Origin: Paenibacillus sp. FSL W8-0426
Lineage (GTDB): Bacteria > Bacillota > Bacilli > Paenibacillales > Paenibacillaceae
DNA: 64,000 nt
Reading direction: 5' to 3'
Assembly: GCF_037969725.1 (NCBI RefSeq)
Contig: NZ_CP150203.1
Coordinates: forward strand, 4,170,001 to 4,234,000
Below the pieces are notes generated by a model. It made no database searches and was not told the DNA's origin. It saw only the letters and a program-made list of their open reading frames with translations. This document shows, one piece after another, positions 28,616-39,341 of the stretch. The translations under genes and the position numbers were made by a program. Positions within the stretch are counted from its first letter, which is position 1, and each line of letters starts with the position of its first letter.

Positions 28616-30019
28616 TTAACTTTTTTGTTGCCTGCGTTCTGCAAGTTCCTTTGTAATTTGCTTCTGTTTCTCTTCCGAAATGTCAAACCATAGGATCGAC
28701 GCGGTAAATAATAGAACGAATGCCGGAAGCACGCCCATTAACAATTTCAAGCCAAAAATGGTCTCGCTGCTTTGTTCGACTCCAGGTACGTACCCCACTA
28801 CATGCAATGCCCACGCTGCGATAGCCCCGGCCAATGCCATGGCCAACGTTTGCACGAAACCTTGAATGGAACCCATCAAACCGTTTACGTTTTTTCCGGT
28901 CTTCCATTCGGTATAATCCATGGCAGCAGGCATCATGGAGCCTTGCGCCGGCGTCGATGCGCCCAGGAAAAACGCCGTGATCGCATTCAAGGCCATAAAA
29001 ATGATAATTCCAGCCTTTGTATCGGGAATAACCATCACTGCAAGCATGCAGATCACGTTTACGACGGAAGCGGCCAGCACATTGATTTTGATGCCAAACC
29101 GTCTCGTGATCGGTCCGCTCACCATGACGCCGAGAAACGTGGGCAGTATGCTTACCGCACCGTATATGACCACAAGCCCTTCGTTATTAAAGAAATATTT
29201 GAAGTAATGGATCATGATTGCCGTTCGGATTCCGTTGGACAAGTTCAAAGCCAGCACGTAGATGTACAGAACAACGGCCGACCTGTTCGTGAACACTGCT
29301 GATATCATTTCTTTCAACGGTGTCTTTTGGCTGTTATTCGGGTTAATGTATCTTTCTTTCAAAGATGTTACCTGGAAAATGGATACCAAAATCCCCACCA
29401 ATCCGACCAGGCCCATGATCAACGAGAAACCTCTGGCATCATTCCCGTTTCCCAATGCTTTGTAAAGCGGTTGAAAAGCCAATGATGCAAACAATGCACC
29501 GAGCATAATGGCGATATAACCGATTTGCCCCATCGAGATCCGGTCATCGATTCTTTTGGTGATCGCGGGACCTACGGCGTTGCTCGGCGCATACTTTATG
29601 GAGATCAGGATGCTGTATACCAGGTACGTTGCCGTAACATAGATAACGTTCCCGTTTGCCCCCAACCCAAAGTCCGTAAAGGTCAGCCATCCGAAAATGG
29701 CGATCGGTACTCCCAGAATGGCAAAGTACGGCACGTATTTCCCCCACGGCGTGCTCACTTTATCAACAAACACGCCAAATACGGGAACAAGAATAGCATC
29801 GATAATCCGTGCTACCAGAAATAAACCTGCCACGTAAGCGGGGCTTATTTCGAGAATGTCCGTATAAAAGAACAGCAAAAACGTGGCAATGATTTGATTG
29901 TGCATCGTTCCCGTCATGTTGCCGATCGTGGCTGCCACTTTCTCCCGGAATGAAAGCTTTCGATCTTCTTCCGGCATGCTCGCGACTGGCTGACTCTGAG
30001 TGACGTTGACTACTCCCAT
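28616..30019 (-). CDS. GPH-family sugar:cation symporter (MFS)
   Basis: Protein of 467 residues with about twelve membrane segments. The segments LSFREKVAATIGNMTGTMHNQIIATFLLFFYTDIL, RIIDAILVPVFGVFVDK (the R-DA--DP/G-like motif of GPH carriers) and SMMPAAMDYTEWKTGKNVNGLMGS (D-E--TG loop) are characteristic of the MelB/XynP/UidB group. The start ATG follows AAGGGGG; an upstream in-frame extension overlaps the previous gene and is unlikely. It lies 26 bases after the third GH1 gene, so it probably imports the glycoside that enzyme cleaves. Being a symporter, it delivers unphosphorylated sugar. Confidence 0.88.
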   Translation of the reverse strand: MGVVNVTQSQPVASMPEEDRKLSFREKVAATIGNMTGTMHNQIIATFLLFFYTDILEISPAYVAGLFLVARIIDAILVPVFGVFVDKVSTPWGKYVPYFAILGVPIAIFGWLTFTDFGLGANGNVIYVTATYLVYSILISIKYAPSNAVGPAITKRIDDRISMGQIGYIAIMLGALFASLAFQPLYKALGNGNDARGFSLIMGLVGLVGILVSIFQVTSLKERYINPNNSQKTPLKEMISAVFTNRSAVVLYIYVLALNLSNGIRTAIMIHYFKYFFNNEGLVVIYGAVSILPTFLGVMVSGPITRRFGIKINVLAASVVNVICMLAVMVIPDTKAGIIIFMALNAITAFFLGASTPAQGSMMPAAMDYTEWKTGKNVNGLMGSIQGFVQTLAMALAGAIAAWALHVVGYVPGVEQSSETIFGLKLLMGVLPAFVLLFTASILWFDISEEKQKQITKELAERRQQKS

Positions 30020-30045
30020 AATGATGCCCCCTTGAATGTATGCGC

Positions 30046-31335
30046 TTACCGATTTCTTAACGAGCCAAGAAACGACAAACTTTCTTTCGGAGTTCGGATT
30101 TGCGTGGATCGGTCGACGGCGATCAATCCAAAGGTTTGAGCGTAGCCAAGCTGCCACTCGAAATTGTCCAACAAGGACCAATACATGTACCCGATCACAT
30201 CAATCCCGTCTTCCACACACTTCTGTACGCCAGCTGTGGCCTGTCGGATGAATTCCACGCGTTCGTCGTCTTGATCCGTGGATATGCCATTCTCGGTTAC
30301 GATGATCGGTCCATCCCAATGTTTGGCCACAAATTGAAGCACGTTCGCCAATGCTTGAGGATAGTTTTCATATCCCATTTTGGTTAACTTCGCGTGGTCC
30401 GGCGGCTGGACAACCCCACTTGGTCCATGGATCTTTCTGGAGTAATTTTGAACGCCGATGAAGTCATCGCCTTGGAGAAACGGCAAATAGTATAAGAAGT
30501 CCTCATGCTGTTCTTGTTCTGCCAGCTGTTCCCCACCGGGTAACGCCTGATGATCGTACAAAGATAACGTGATGCCAACCTTGATCGACGAATTCAATTC
30601 CTTGATTACACTTCTGGCTGCCTGATGGCATTTCATAATGATCTGTTCGCCTTGCTCCGTCCGTGGGGAGAGAAATGGTTGTACTTTTGTTGGATCCATG
30701 CCAAACACCTGTCCCAAACTGGCAAAGTATTTCTCCATGCTGCTTTGCACATCGACGTTTAAACCCACCTGCACATCCGCGGGTGTTGTGGAGTTCGAAT
30801 CGTTCGCTGCGGCGCCGATCATTCGTTTCATAATTTTGGTGATCTGTTTCCCCATGTTCGCTTCGTTAATCGTACAGATGTAAGGCATCAGGGGCCCCAG
30901 CTCTGAAACGACATGCCGGCAATAGTTCTTGAAATGCTCCACCGTTGTTTTGCTCTCCCATCCCCCTTCGGCAATCAGCCATTTGGGAGACGAAAAATGA
31001 TGCAATGTCACGACAGGATTCACCTTATGTTGATGGCAGCATTCCAGGACCTTCCTGTAATGTTCGATCTCTTCTGCAGCAAACTGCCCTTTAACCGGCT
31101 CAATTCTTGCCCATTCGATGGAAAAGCGATACGTATTCAAGCCTGCATCCACCAACATTTGAATGTCTTTTTCGTAAAAATGATAATGGTCCACCGCCTG
31201 TAAAGAAGGTTCTTTGTACAACGAGTGCGGCATATGCTCCATCGCCCAGAAATCGCTATGGATATTGTTTCCTTCCACCTGATGCGCGGCCGTAGCCGCA
31301 CCCAACATAAAATCGCTCCTAAATGGTTTTGTCAT
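30046..31335 (-). CDS. Beta-glucosidase-like GH1 hydrolase (third copy, non-PTS context)
   Basis: Protein of 429 residues, shorter than the two phospho-glucosidases. GH1 signatures are FMLGAATAAHQVEGNN, acid/base Glu in YICTINEANMGK and nucleophile Glu in PIIVTENGIS. The wording of the acid/base motif (TINEAN rather than TFNEIN) and its pairing with a symporter rather than a PTS suggest that it acts on unphosphorylated glycosides. It is the first gene of a two-gene operon and is divergent from the large AraC regulator. Confidence 0.88.
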   Translation of the reverse strand: MTKPFRSDFMLGAATAAHQVEGNNIHSDFWAMEHMPHSLYKEPSLQAVDHYHFYEKDIQMLVDAGLNTYRFSIEWARIEPVKGQFAAEEIEHYRKVLECCHQHKVNPVVTLHHFSSPKWLIAEGGWESKTTVEHFKNYCRHVVSELGPLMPYICTINEANMGKQITKIMKRMIGAAANDSNSTTPADVQVGLNVDVQSSMEKYFASLGQVFGMDPTKVQPFLSPRTEQGEQIIMKCHQAARSVIKELNSSIKVGITLSLYDHQALPGGEQLAEQEQHEDFLYYLPFLQGDDFIGVQNYSRKIHGPSGVVQPPDHAKLTKMGYENYPQALANVLQFVAKHWDGPIIVTENGISTDQDDERVEFIRQATAGVQKCVEDGIDVIGYMYWSLLDNFEWQLGYAQTFGLIAVDRSTQIRTPKESLSFLGSLRNR

Positions 31336-31507
31336 CGTCCTCTACCTTTCCATCTCAATTTGTTCCCCCGGGGAAGCGTTTTCAATTCCTGACTTGACGC
31401 TATGACCATAGTAGCATTCACCCTGGATTTGATATGGTGATTTCGTATGTTTTTTAGTATTATTGTCCTGAATACAGCATGAAATCTCCAGCAGGGAGTT
31501 GATCCTG

Positions 31508-32752
31508 ATGACCACATGCATTACCATCGACGCGATGTGCAGTCTCGTTTCCAATACGTTTGAACTGCCTGTTTTCTTTATCAGTCCGAAAGGAAAAGTC
31601 ATCTATGACAACTTGCGCGGCCAACCGATCAACCCATTGATCGAACGTCGCACCGGAAGTTATTTGAACCCGTTATATTTCGAACCCAGAAGAACATATC
31701 GGATTCCTGTTATTACCAAATCGGTATTCTCCGAAAAGTTCATATTAATCAGCTATTTCGATGGCGATCTGTTTGAAGGCACCCTGATTATGGGTCCTAC
31801 CCTGTCCCACCCCATACCTAATGAAGTATTAACTGGCATTATCAATGATAGGGATGCATTTTTTTATCGCGATCAAGTCGCGCGTTATTATGAACGTTTG
31901 CCGATTTTGAGCAATGACAAGCTGAACCATATCAGCGTTTTTATTTATCACTTGTTCAACAAGGAGCTGCTTTCTCCTCAATCCGTCTTGTATGAAGATT
32001 TTCAGTTCGATGACTATGAAAAGGCAAAGGGATTCGTGAATCTTGAATTCACCCAGTATTTGCAATCTGCGGATCACAATCAGGTTCGATTGTTCGAAAA
32101 AAAGCTTTTGTTCATGATCAAAGAAGGCAGGGTTGAGGACATCGACGAACTGTCCTTCATCAAGGAAGAAGAATCCTCATCCGTCTTGTCGAAATCCAGC
32201 TTCCTTCGTTCGAACAAAAACCATATCATTACGCTGATTGCTTTGGTAACGAGAGCTTCTATGGACGGAGGCTTGAACGAGGATACCGCCTTTGCATTAC
32301 ACGACAGGTTCATACAACGGCTCGAGGAATTGGACCGGCTGGATGAAATCCGAAGTTTGGCACGCGAAGTCCTGCATACGTTTGCAGAGAAGGTGAAGCA
32401 AGCACGGCACGAAAGATATTCCAAAAAAATCATAGCCTGCAAGGAGTACATTCATAAACACATTTATGAAGAAATCCACCATAACGACATCGCCTTGGAG
32501 ATTGGACTTAGTCCCAAATATTTGTCGGCCCTGTTCAAAAAAGAGGTCGGCATTTCGGTAAGCGAATACATTCAACAAACAAAGATCGAAGAAATCAAAC
32601 GTTTACTGGCGTACAGCGCCATCTCGATATCCGAATTAGGCTCGCTCTTTCATTTTAATGACCAGAGCTATTTAACCAAAGTATTTAAAAAGATCGTGGG
32701 CGTGACCCCGAAACAATATCGCGAAAAACATCATTTGATCGAAAAAGGTTGA
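31508..32752 (+). CDS. AraC-family regulator with a large N-terminal sensing region
   Basis: Protein of 414 residues; the ATG has GGGAG nine bases upstream, while a TTG three codons earlier abuts the binding site. The N-terminal ~290 residues (MTTCITIDAMCSLVSNTFEL, PVFFISPKGKVIYDN and a helical middle) resemble the YSIRK-signal/large AraC group of Bacillales and have no clear cupin. The C-terminal AraC domain has HNDIALEIGLSPKYLSALFK and ISELGSLFHFNDQSYLTKVF, ending GVTPKQYREK. Divergent from the GH1-symporter operon and upstream of the second GH78 gene, so it likely controls one or both. Confidence 0.88.
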   Translation: MTTCITIDAMCSLVSNTFELPVFFISPKGKVIYDNLRGQPINPLIERRTGSYLNPLYFEPRRTYRIPVITKSVFSEKFILISYFDGDLFEGTLIMGPTLSHPIPNEVLTGIINDRDAFFYRDQVARYYERLPILSNDKLNHISVFIYHLFNKELLSPQSVLYEDFQFDDYEKAKGFVNLEFTQYLQSADHNQVRLFEKKLLFMIKEGRVEDIDELSFIKEEESSSVLSKSSFLRSNKNHIITLIALVTRASMDGGLNEDTAFALHDRFIQRLEELDRLDEIRSLAREVLHTFAEKVKQARHERYSKKIIACKEYIHKHIYEEIHHNDIALEIGLSPKYLSALFKKEVGISVSEYIQQTKIEEIKRLLAYSAISISELGSLFHFNDQSYLTKVFKKIVGVTPKQYREKHHLIEKG

Positions 32753-32761
32753 CCCAACGTA

Positions 32762-32793
32762 AAAAACGAGCCCAATGAATATTGGCTCGTTTT
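32762..32793. terminator. Bidirectional terminator between convergent genes
   Basis: AAAACGAGCC.AAT and ATT.GGCTCGTTTT form a tight hairpin with A-run on the left and T-run on the right, between the AraC gene and the second GH78 gene. Confidence 0.85.
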
Positions 32794-32808
32794 GGTCTGT
32801 AAGGCGTA

Positions 32809-35598
32809 TTACAACGCGATCGTGTACTCCCCGCTTCCTGCAGTAAAGATGATATGCCCGTCTTCATAGCGGACATCGGGAAACTCGGCAGACACTCGCT
32901 TGATGTCAACCTGCTTGCCCGGAAGCATAACGGTGGCCCTGGAATTCGCAGGAATGCCAAAATCGTAGGTAACGCCTCTTTCCGTCTTCAACCAACCGGA
33001 TTGGATCACGCCATAGGGAGATTCATACGTTGCAGATGCATGTGTAAGCGTTCCTCCAACCAGCGGTTTTATCGTAAAATGTTTGAAACCCGGCGTTTTC
33101 CATTGCGGGCGAATGCCTGCAATGCCTGTAAATAAGAAGTCGCATACCGCTCCATAGGAATAATGGTTCAATGAACCCGTAAGTTCCCCGTCCGGTTTGA
33201 TTCCCCTCCAGCTTTCCCAAATCGTTGTAGCGCCATGGCTCACGGCATATAACCAGGAGGGATCGGAGGTTTGCTCCAGCAGCCGATAGGCGATTTCGGG
33301 ATACCCATGATCCGCCAGAACATGAAGGATGAACGGCGTGGACAAAAATCCCGTATTCAAATGATGCTTCTGCGCTACGACCATCTCGGCAAGACGGTCC
33401 GCAACCGCTTGTCGTTTGGCTGTATCCGCCAACCCAAACGCCAGCGTCCGAACATTCGGCGCCTGCCGATCGTCCAGAATATGCCCGTTATCCTGAACAA
33501 AGTATGCATTGTACACACGCTTGATCTTTTCATATCGACGCAGGTATTCTTCTGCTATCTCGAGCTTTCCGAGTACGGAAGCCATTTCGGCCAGGAGGCG
33601 CGTGGAATAGGCGAAATACGCTGTCGCAACATCGGGATGACAGCCTTGGGACTTGCTCATCGCCGCGACCAGATCGTTGAATTCGGAATCGGCTTCGAGC
33701 CATTCTCCCCAGTGGAAGCTGGTATCCCAAATGTAATCCGCATCAAGCTCGCCGTCGGTATAGTTCTGATAGGCGGGAGAGTCTTTGAAACGTTCATTGG
33801 CTTTCCTGGCGCTGACGGCCATATAATCCACCCATGCCTTAGCCGAATCAAACTGCTTCTCTAGAATGGTTTGGTCTCCGTAACACAGATACAACGTCCA
33901 TGGAATAATAACCGCCGCATCCCCCCAGCCGGAAGAACCGTCAAGCATGCTTGCCGTTCCTGGCTCTGGCCTGCGTATGGCCATCATGGGGTCTTTATTC
34001 TGCTTGGAGAACCTCTCCCATTCCTCTTTGTTGTGATAGCCGATCACGGTAGGTACCGTACTCCCTACGGATCCATTCGAGAATTGTTCGGACGCCAGGT
34101 CGGCCAGCCATTTTTCATAAAACGAATGCACGTTCATCAAATTGGCTGCCGTTTTGCAAAATACTTGTGCGTCCCCCGTCCAGCCTGCTCTCTCCCGGGT
34201 CGGGCAATCCGTCGGCACTTCCATGAAATTGCTTTTTTGGCTCCAGCGCGAGTTAGAGACCAATTGGTTGATCAAGGGATTGGAACACGTAAATTCACCC
34301 GTTTGCTCCATATCCGAATAGATGGCCACTGCCGTAAAATCTTCTGCTTTTACAATGCCTGGATGCTTCTTGACCAGCACGTAGCGAAAACCAAAGATCG
34401 AGAAGCGCGGACGATAATGCTCGATACCCTCACCCTTCAAAATGTAGCGAACTTCTTGAAAGTCCTCTAACGGCCCGTGATGGGCCAGGTTTTGCAAGGT
34501 AAAGTTCCCGTCTTTATCCAGCGTTTCCCCATGGATGAGTACAACATTGGTACCGGCTTCACCGCAAACCCTCATGTCCACCCAGCCTGCGATGTTTTGT
34601 CCAAAGTCCAGCACGGTCTCGCCATTCGGCGTGTGTAATACCGTTGGCGAAAAGGTTTCCTTTTGTCTAACCGGCACGCTGCGGGTCGCAATCAGGCCAG
34701 TTAGTTCATCTTTGGCAGCCTGTACTTGCCCCCAGGAAGAATCGTCATATCCGGGTTGGTTCCAGCCTTCCATATCTATTCGGGCATCATAAAGATCGCC
34801 AGCCTTCATGTCTGATTTCAGCAGCGGTCCGTATGATGTCTTGAATGTCCCGTCACTGCAAACCCATTCGATCGTTCCGTCCTCGTATTGCAGCATCAGT
34901 TGTCCCAAAAAAGCCAGCTTGTACCCGAAATTATTTTTCAAGCTAGCCCCGCCGGTAGAACCTCTCCACCAGCCGTCGCCAAGAATAATGCCAAGCGCGT
35001 TAGCGCCTTCCTGCAGCAAATGAGTCACGTCATAGATCTGATATTGCAATCGCTCGTGATAGGATGTAAATCCGGGAGTAAACAGATGGTCCGTACCTTC
35101 CACCCCGTTCAAATAAAAGCTGTATAGCCCTTTTGCCGTCAAACATGCCCTGGCCCGGACAAGTCCCTTCCTTACAATGAATTCCTTGCGAATATAAGGG
35201 GCAGGTTTATAGGCATCGATCTGCACTTCCTTTTCCGGTTCAATCCAGCAGGCACGCCAGTCACTGGCATGCAGCAGCCCGATTTCAAAGAAGGCGCATT
35301 CGCTGAATATGGACTCTTCACCGTGATTGTCCCAGACTTTAACCCTCCAATAGACGCGCTGCAGCGATTCCAGCGGCGGACCTGCATACAAGATGACTTG
35401 GGACTGGTCAGATTCTACTCTCCCCGTATCCCAGATCAAATCGTTAAAGTCTTTTGTTCCGGATGCTTGTACATGATATGCCGTTTGCATAACGTTCGTC
35501 TCTGAACTGTACACCTTCCAACCTAATCGTGGTGATGCTGCGTCCACGCCCAAAGGATTTTCCAAATATTCCGTTCGCAATGATCCGACTTCAAGCAC
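32809..35598 (-). CDS. Alpha-L-rhamnosidase, GH78 (second copy)
   Basis: Protein of 929 residues from a GTG that follows GAGGGGGG; a longer frame upstream starts at an ATG without a binding site. Opening residues LEVGSLRTEYLENPLGVDAA match the GH78 N-terminus. Catalytic region EVPTDCPTRERAGWTGDAQV contains the general-acid Glu (RERAGW), and WESWRGIKPDGELTGSLNHYSYGA the second conserved block. No signal peptide, so likely cytoplasmic. It is only distantly similar to the first GH78 protein, suggesting separate acquisition or old duplication with different substrate preference. Convergent with the AraC gene. Confidence 0.93.
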   Translation of the reverse strand: MLEVGSLRTEYLENPLGVDAASPRLGWKVYSSETNVMQTAYHVQASGTKDFNDLIWDTGRVESDQSQVILYAGPPLESLQRVYWRVKVWDNHGEESIFSECAFFEIGLLHASDWRACWIEPEKEVQIDAYKPAPYIRKEFIVRKGLVRARACLTAKGLYSFYLNGVEGTDHLFTPGFTSYHERLQYQIYDVTHLLQEGANALGIILGDGWWRGSTGGASLKNNFGYKLAFLGQLMLQYEDGTIEWVCSDGTFKTSYGPLLKSDMKAGDLYDARIDMEGWNQPGYDDSSWGQVQAAKDELTGLIATRSVPVRQKETFSPTVLHTPNGETVLDFGQNIAGWVDMRVCGEAGTNVVLIHGETLDKDGNFTLQNLAHHGPLEDFQEVRYILKGEGIEHYRPRFSIFGFRYVLVKKHPGIVKAEDFTAVAIYSDMEQTGEFTCSNPLINQLVSNSRWSQKSNFMEVPTDCPTRERAGWTGDAQVFCKTAANLMNVHSFYEKWLADLASEQFSNGSVGSTVPTVIGYHNKEEWERFSKQNKDPMMAIRRPEPGTASMLDGSSGWGDAAVIIPWTLYLCYGDQTILEKQFDSAKAWVDYMAVSARKANERFKDSPAYQNYTDGELDADYIWDTSFHWGEWLEADSEFNDLVAAMSKSQGCHPDVATAYFAYSTRLLAEMASVLGKLEIAEEYLRRYEKIKRVYNAYFVQDNGHILDDRQAPNVRTLAFGLADTAKRQAVADRLAEMVVAQKHHLNTGFLSTPFILHVLADHGYPEIAYRLLEQTSDPSWLYAVSHGATTIWESWRGIKPDGELTGSLNHYSYGAVCDFLFTGIAGIRPQWKTPGFKHFTIKPLVGGTLTHASATYESPYGVIQSGWLKTERGVTYDFGIPANSRATVMLPGKQVDIKRVSAEFPDVRYEDGHIIFTAGSGEYTIAL

Positions 35599-35763
35599 GT
35601 ATAATCCCCCCTCAAGTTCACCCCGCCGTATGCTTCTACCATCGAGAAGGATCGCGGTGACTCTCTTAGGATAATAAAAACAGTACATTTTTTATGGTAC
35701 ATGGGGACGCATTTTTGTAATCAGGTATCAGAGCAGCCGAATCACCGAGATCAAATGCCGAAT

Positions 35764-35784
35764 AGCCCTTCAACAAGAAGGGCT
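35764..35784 (-). terminator. Small hairpin after the metallophosphoesterase gene
   Basis: AGCCCTT and AAGGGCT form a 7-base stem 25 bases downstream of the metallophosphoesterase stop; only a weak T tract follows on the minus strand (ATTCGGCATTTG), so this is a modest terminator call. Confidence 0.45.
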
Positions 35785-35808
35785 GTGACGTTAAATATAC
35801 GACTCGCG

Positions 35809-36942
35809 TTATTGCTTGAATGTGACATGAATCTGCACGATTTCGGAGCGGCTGCTTGTACGGATCGGCGGCCCCCAAAATCCATAACCCGACGTGACAA
35901 TGGAATGCATGGCGCCTTTCTGCAAATATCCCCAATCGTTCTCATAAATGGCCTGCGTGATGAACTGGGCCGGGGCAATCTGCCCGCGATGCGTATGGCC
36001 GGACACAACCAGATCGATGCCGTTTTGTTCGGCGATATCCAGATCATACGGTTGGTGGTCCAGCATGATCACCGGTTTGCTTTGATCCACGTTTTCCATT
36101 AAAGCAGCGACCTCGGCACGATCCGTCTCGGTTCTGTCTTTGCGCCCGATCAAGGTCAATTTGTCATCCAGCATAATTTGCTCATCATATAACACCTTCA
36201 TGTTGCTTTGTTCCAAGGCTGCAATCAACGCTTCGATCGGACCGTCGAATTTGTCATGGTTCCCAAGGGTTGCGTAAACACCGTAGGGTGCCTGGATATC
36301 ACGAATAATGTCCGCGATCCCGCTTTTCTTGTACAGTTCAAGGTTATCGTCGATCAGGTCGCCAGGGTACAGCACAAGGTCGGGCTTCAGTGCATTAATC
36401 TCATTTACCATTCGTTTAGCGTGACTCGGTCCCGACAGCAATCCAAAATGGGTATCTGCTGCCATCACGATATTAAGCGTGTCCAGCCCTTCGACTTTTT
36501 TATCGATCTGAATGCTGTACTCCCTTACGACCGGACTATATGCGTTGAAAATGCCGTAACCCAGTGTCGACAACAATAAAACAAGCGTCGCCGCGCCGGC
36601 CCATTTGTGTGCATGATGCCTGGGTATGCGCGTCAACCGCAGCAGCCAAAGGATGATATGTACAACCGGCAGAATCATCAATAACAATGAGAAGATGGCC
36701 AACCAGTATGATCCAATGATGCTCAGAAACGATAAGCTTCCAAACATCCGCGCCAAAATAAATGAACAAGCCAGAAATGCGATGATTCCAATATACAGCC
36801 AGCGGAAACGTGCGCTCACAACGGGTTTCATCCAGCTCCACCCGCTCCAGCCTATGTAAAATACCAGCAATCCGTATACGAGCAGAAATGCAATACCAGC
36901 TACGACAAACATTCTACGACGATCCTCCTCGTTCATATTCAA
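35809..36942 (-). CDS. Membrane-anchored metallophosphoesterase (YkuE/YpbG-like)
   Basis: Protein of 377 residues. Roughly four or five membrane segments fill the first 135 residues. The calcineurin-like phosphoesterase domain (~150-377) shows all five metal-binding blocks: MAADTHFG, YPGDLIDD, ATLGNHDKF, MLDHQPYD and VVSGHTHRGQ. The predicted location places the catalytic domain outside or at the membrane face. Relatives include YkuE and YaeI-type envelope phosphodiesterases; substrate unknown. It is a single gene between unrelated units. Confidence 0.88.
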   Translation of the reverse strand: MNMNEEDRRRMFVVAGIAFLLVYGLLVFYIGWSGWSWMKPVVSARFRWLYIGIIAFLACSFILARMFGSLSFLSIIGSYWLAIFSLLLMILPVVHIILWLLRLTRIPRHHAHKWAGAATLVLLLSTLGYGIFNAYSPVVREYSIQIDKKVEGLDTLNIVMAADTHFGLLSGPSHAKRMVNEINALKPDLVLYPGDLIDDNLELYKKSGIADIIRDIQAPYGVYATLGNHDKFDGPIEALIAALEQSNMKVLYDEQIMLDDKLTLIGRKDRTETDRAEVAALMENVDQSKPVIMLDHQPYDLDIAEQNGIDLVVSGHTHRGQIAPAQFITQAIYENDWGYLQKGAMHSIVTSGYGFWGPPIRTSSRSEIVQIHVTFKQ

Positions 36943-37014
36943 TTTCTAATGATGCCTTTAACCCGTCTGCACCAGTATAACCCAGAAGCCCTGTTCCAGG
37001 CATCTTTCCAATGC

Positions 37015-37075
37015 AAAAAAGCATTCCCGCGTCCGCCGAGAGCCAAGGGCTTTCGCATCGGACACAGGAATGCTT
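37015..37075 (-). terminator. Terminator of the pentose phosphate gene cluster
   Basis: AAAAAAGCATTCC and GGAATGCTT, with an inner GTCCG/CGGAC stem, lie 29 bases after the gnd stop codon; the A-run supplies a minus-strand T-run. Confidence 0.82.
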
Positions 37076-37103
37076 GAACTTTTATGATTGCGTCGTCTAA
37101 CGA

Positions 37104-38522
<1,419 letters not shown>

Positions 38523-38613
38523 TATATCCTCCTGATCATTTTAATATTCTAAAGCTTTATTATGGGGCGGAGCGGTGGCAAATCTAACGGCCACCTGCTC
38601 CGCGTCATCATCA

Positions 38614-39279
38614 TTATTTTACGGAATTTTTCCAGTCTGCCGCAAATTTTTCCAGACCTTGGTCTGTCAGCGGGTGTTTGGAGATTTGCTCAATGACGGA
38701 GAATGGAACCGTCGCAATATGTGCTCCTGCCAACGCTACACGTGTTACGTGATCCGGATGTCTTACGGATGCAGCAATGATTTGTGTATCCAGATTATGC
38801 ACACGGAACAGTTCGGCTACTTTGCTCACCAACTGCACGCCATCTTCGGAGATGTCGTCGAGACGACCCAAGAATGGGGATACGTACGTTGCGCCAGCAC
38901 GAGCTGCAAGCAAAGCTTGGTTCACCGTGAAGATCAGTGTTACGTTGGTTTTCACGCCTTTTTTCGTCAAGTAGCGGCATGCTTCCAGACCTGCCAGCGT
39001 CATTGGCAATTTGATCGTGATGTTTTTGTCGCTGTTGTTGATTTTGATCAGTTCTTCCGCTTGCGCGATCATTTCTTCTGCTGTTTCTGCATCCGGCGTT
39101 ACTTCTGCGGATACGGATTCCACTTCAGGAACCAGCTTCAGGATTTCTTCGATGCGGTCCTCGAATTTCACGCCTTCTTTGGCTACGAGAGAAGGATTCG
39201 TCGTTACGCCGTTCAAGACGCCGATTTTATATGCTTTTTGAATTTGCTCCACGTTTGCTGTATCGATGAAAAATTTCAT
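38614..39279 (-). CDS. tal: Small transaldolase (TalC/MipB-type, fructose-6-phosphate aldolase family)
   Basis: Protein of 221 residues starting [20 protein letters not shown] after TGGAGGGAATCAAC; an in-frame ATG 5 codons earlier is inside the binding site. Conserved parts are [13 protein letters not shown], the NITIKLPMT strand with the Schiff-base Lys, [27 protein letters not shown] and [12 protein letters not shown]. This is the short subfamily 3B transaldolase common in Bacilli. It interconverts sedoheptulose-7-P/GAP with erythrose-4-P/F6P. It sits between zwf and gnd, linking oxidative and non-oxidative branches in one transcription unit. Confidence 0.93.
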   Translation of the reverse strand: MKFFIDTANVEQIQKAYKIGVLNGVTTNPSLVAKEGVKFEDRIEEILKLVPEVESVSAEVTPDAETAEEMIAQAEELIKINNSDKNITIKLPMTLAGLEACRYLTKKGVKTNVTLIFTVNQALLAARAGATYVSPFLGRLDDISEDGVQLVSKVAELFRVHNLDTQIIAASVRHPDHVTRVALAGAHIATVPFSVIEQISKHPLTDQGLEKFAADWKNSVK

Positions 39280-39341
39280 GTTGATTCCCTCCACTGGATA
39301 GTTTATTATTTGGATTTGGTACTACTTCAGCATGTTACATA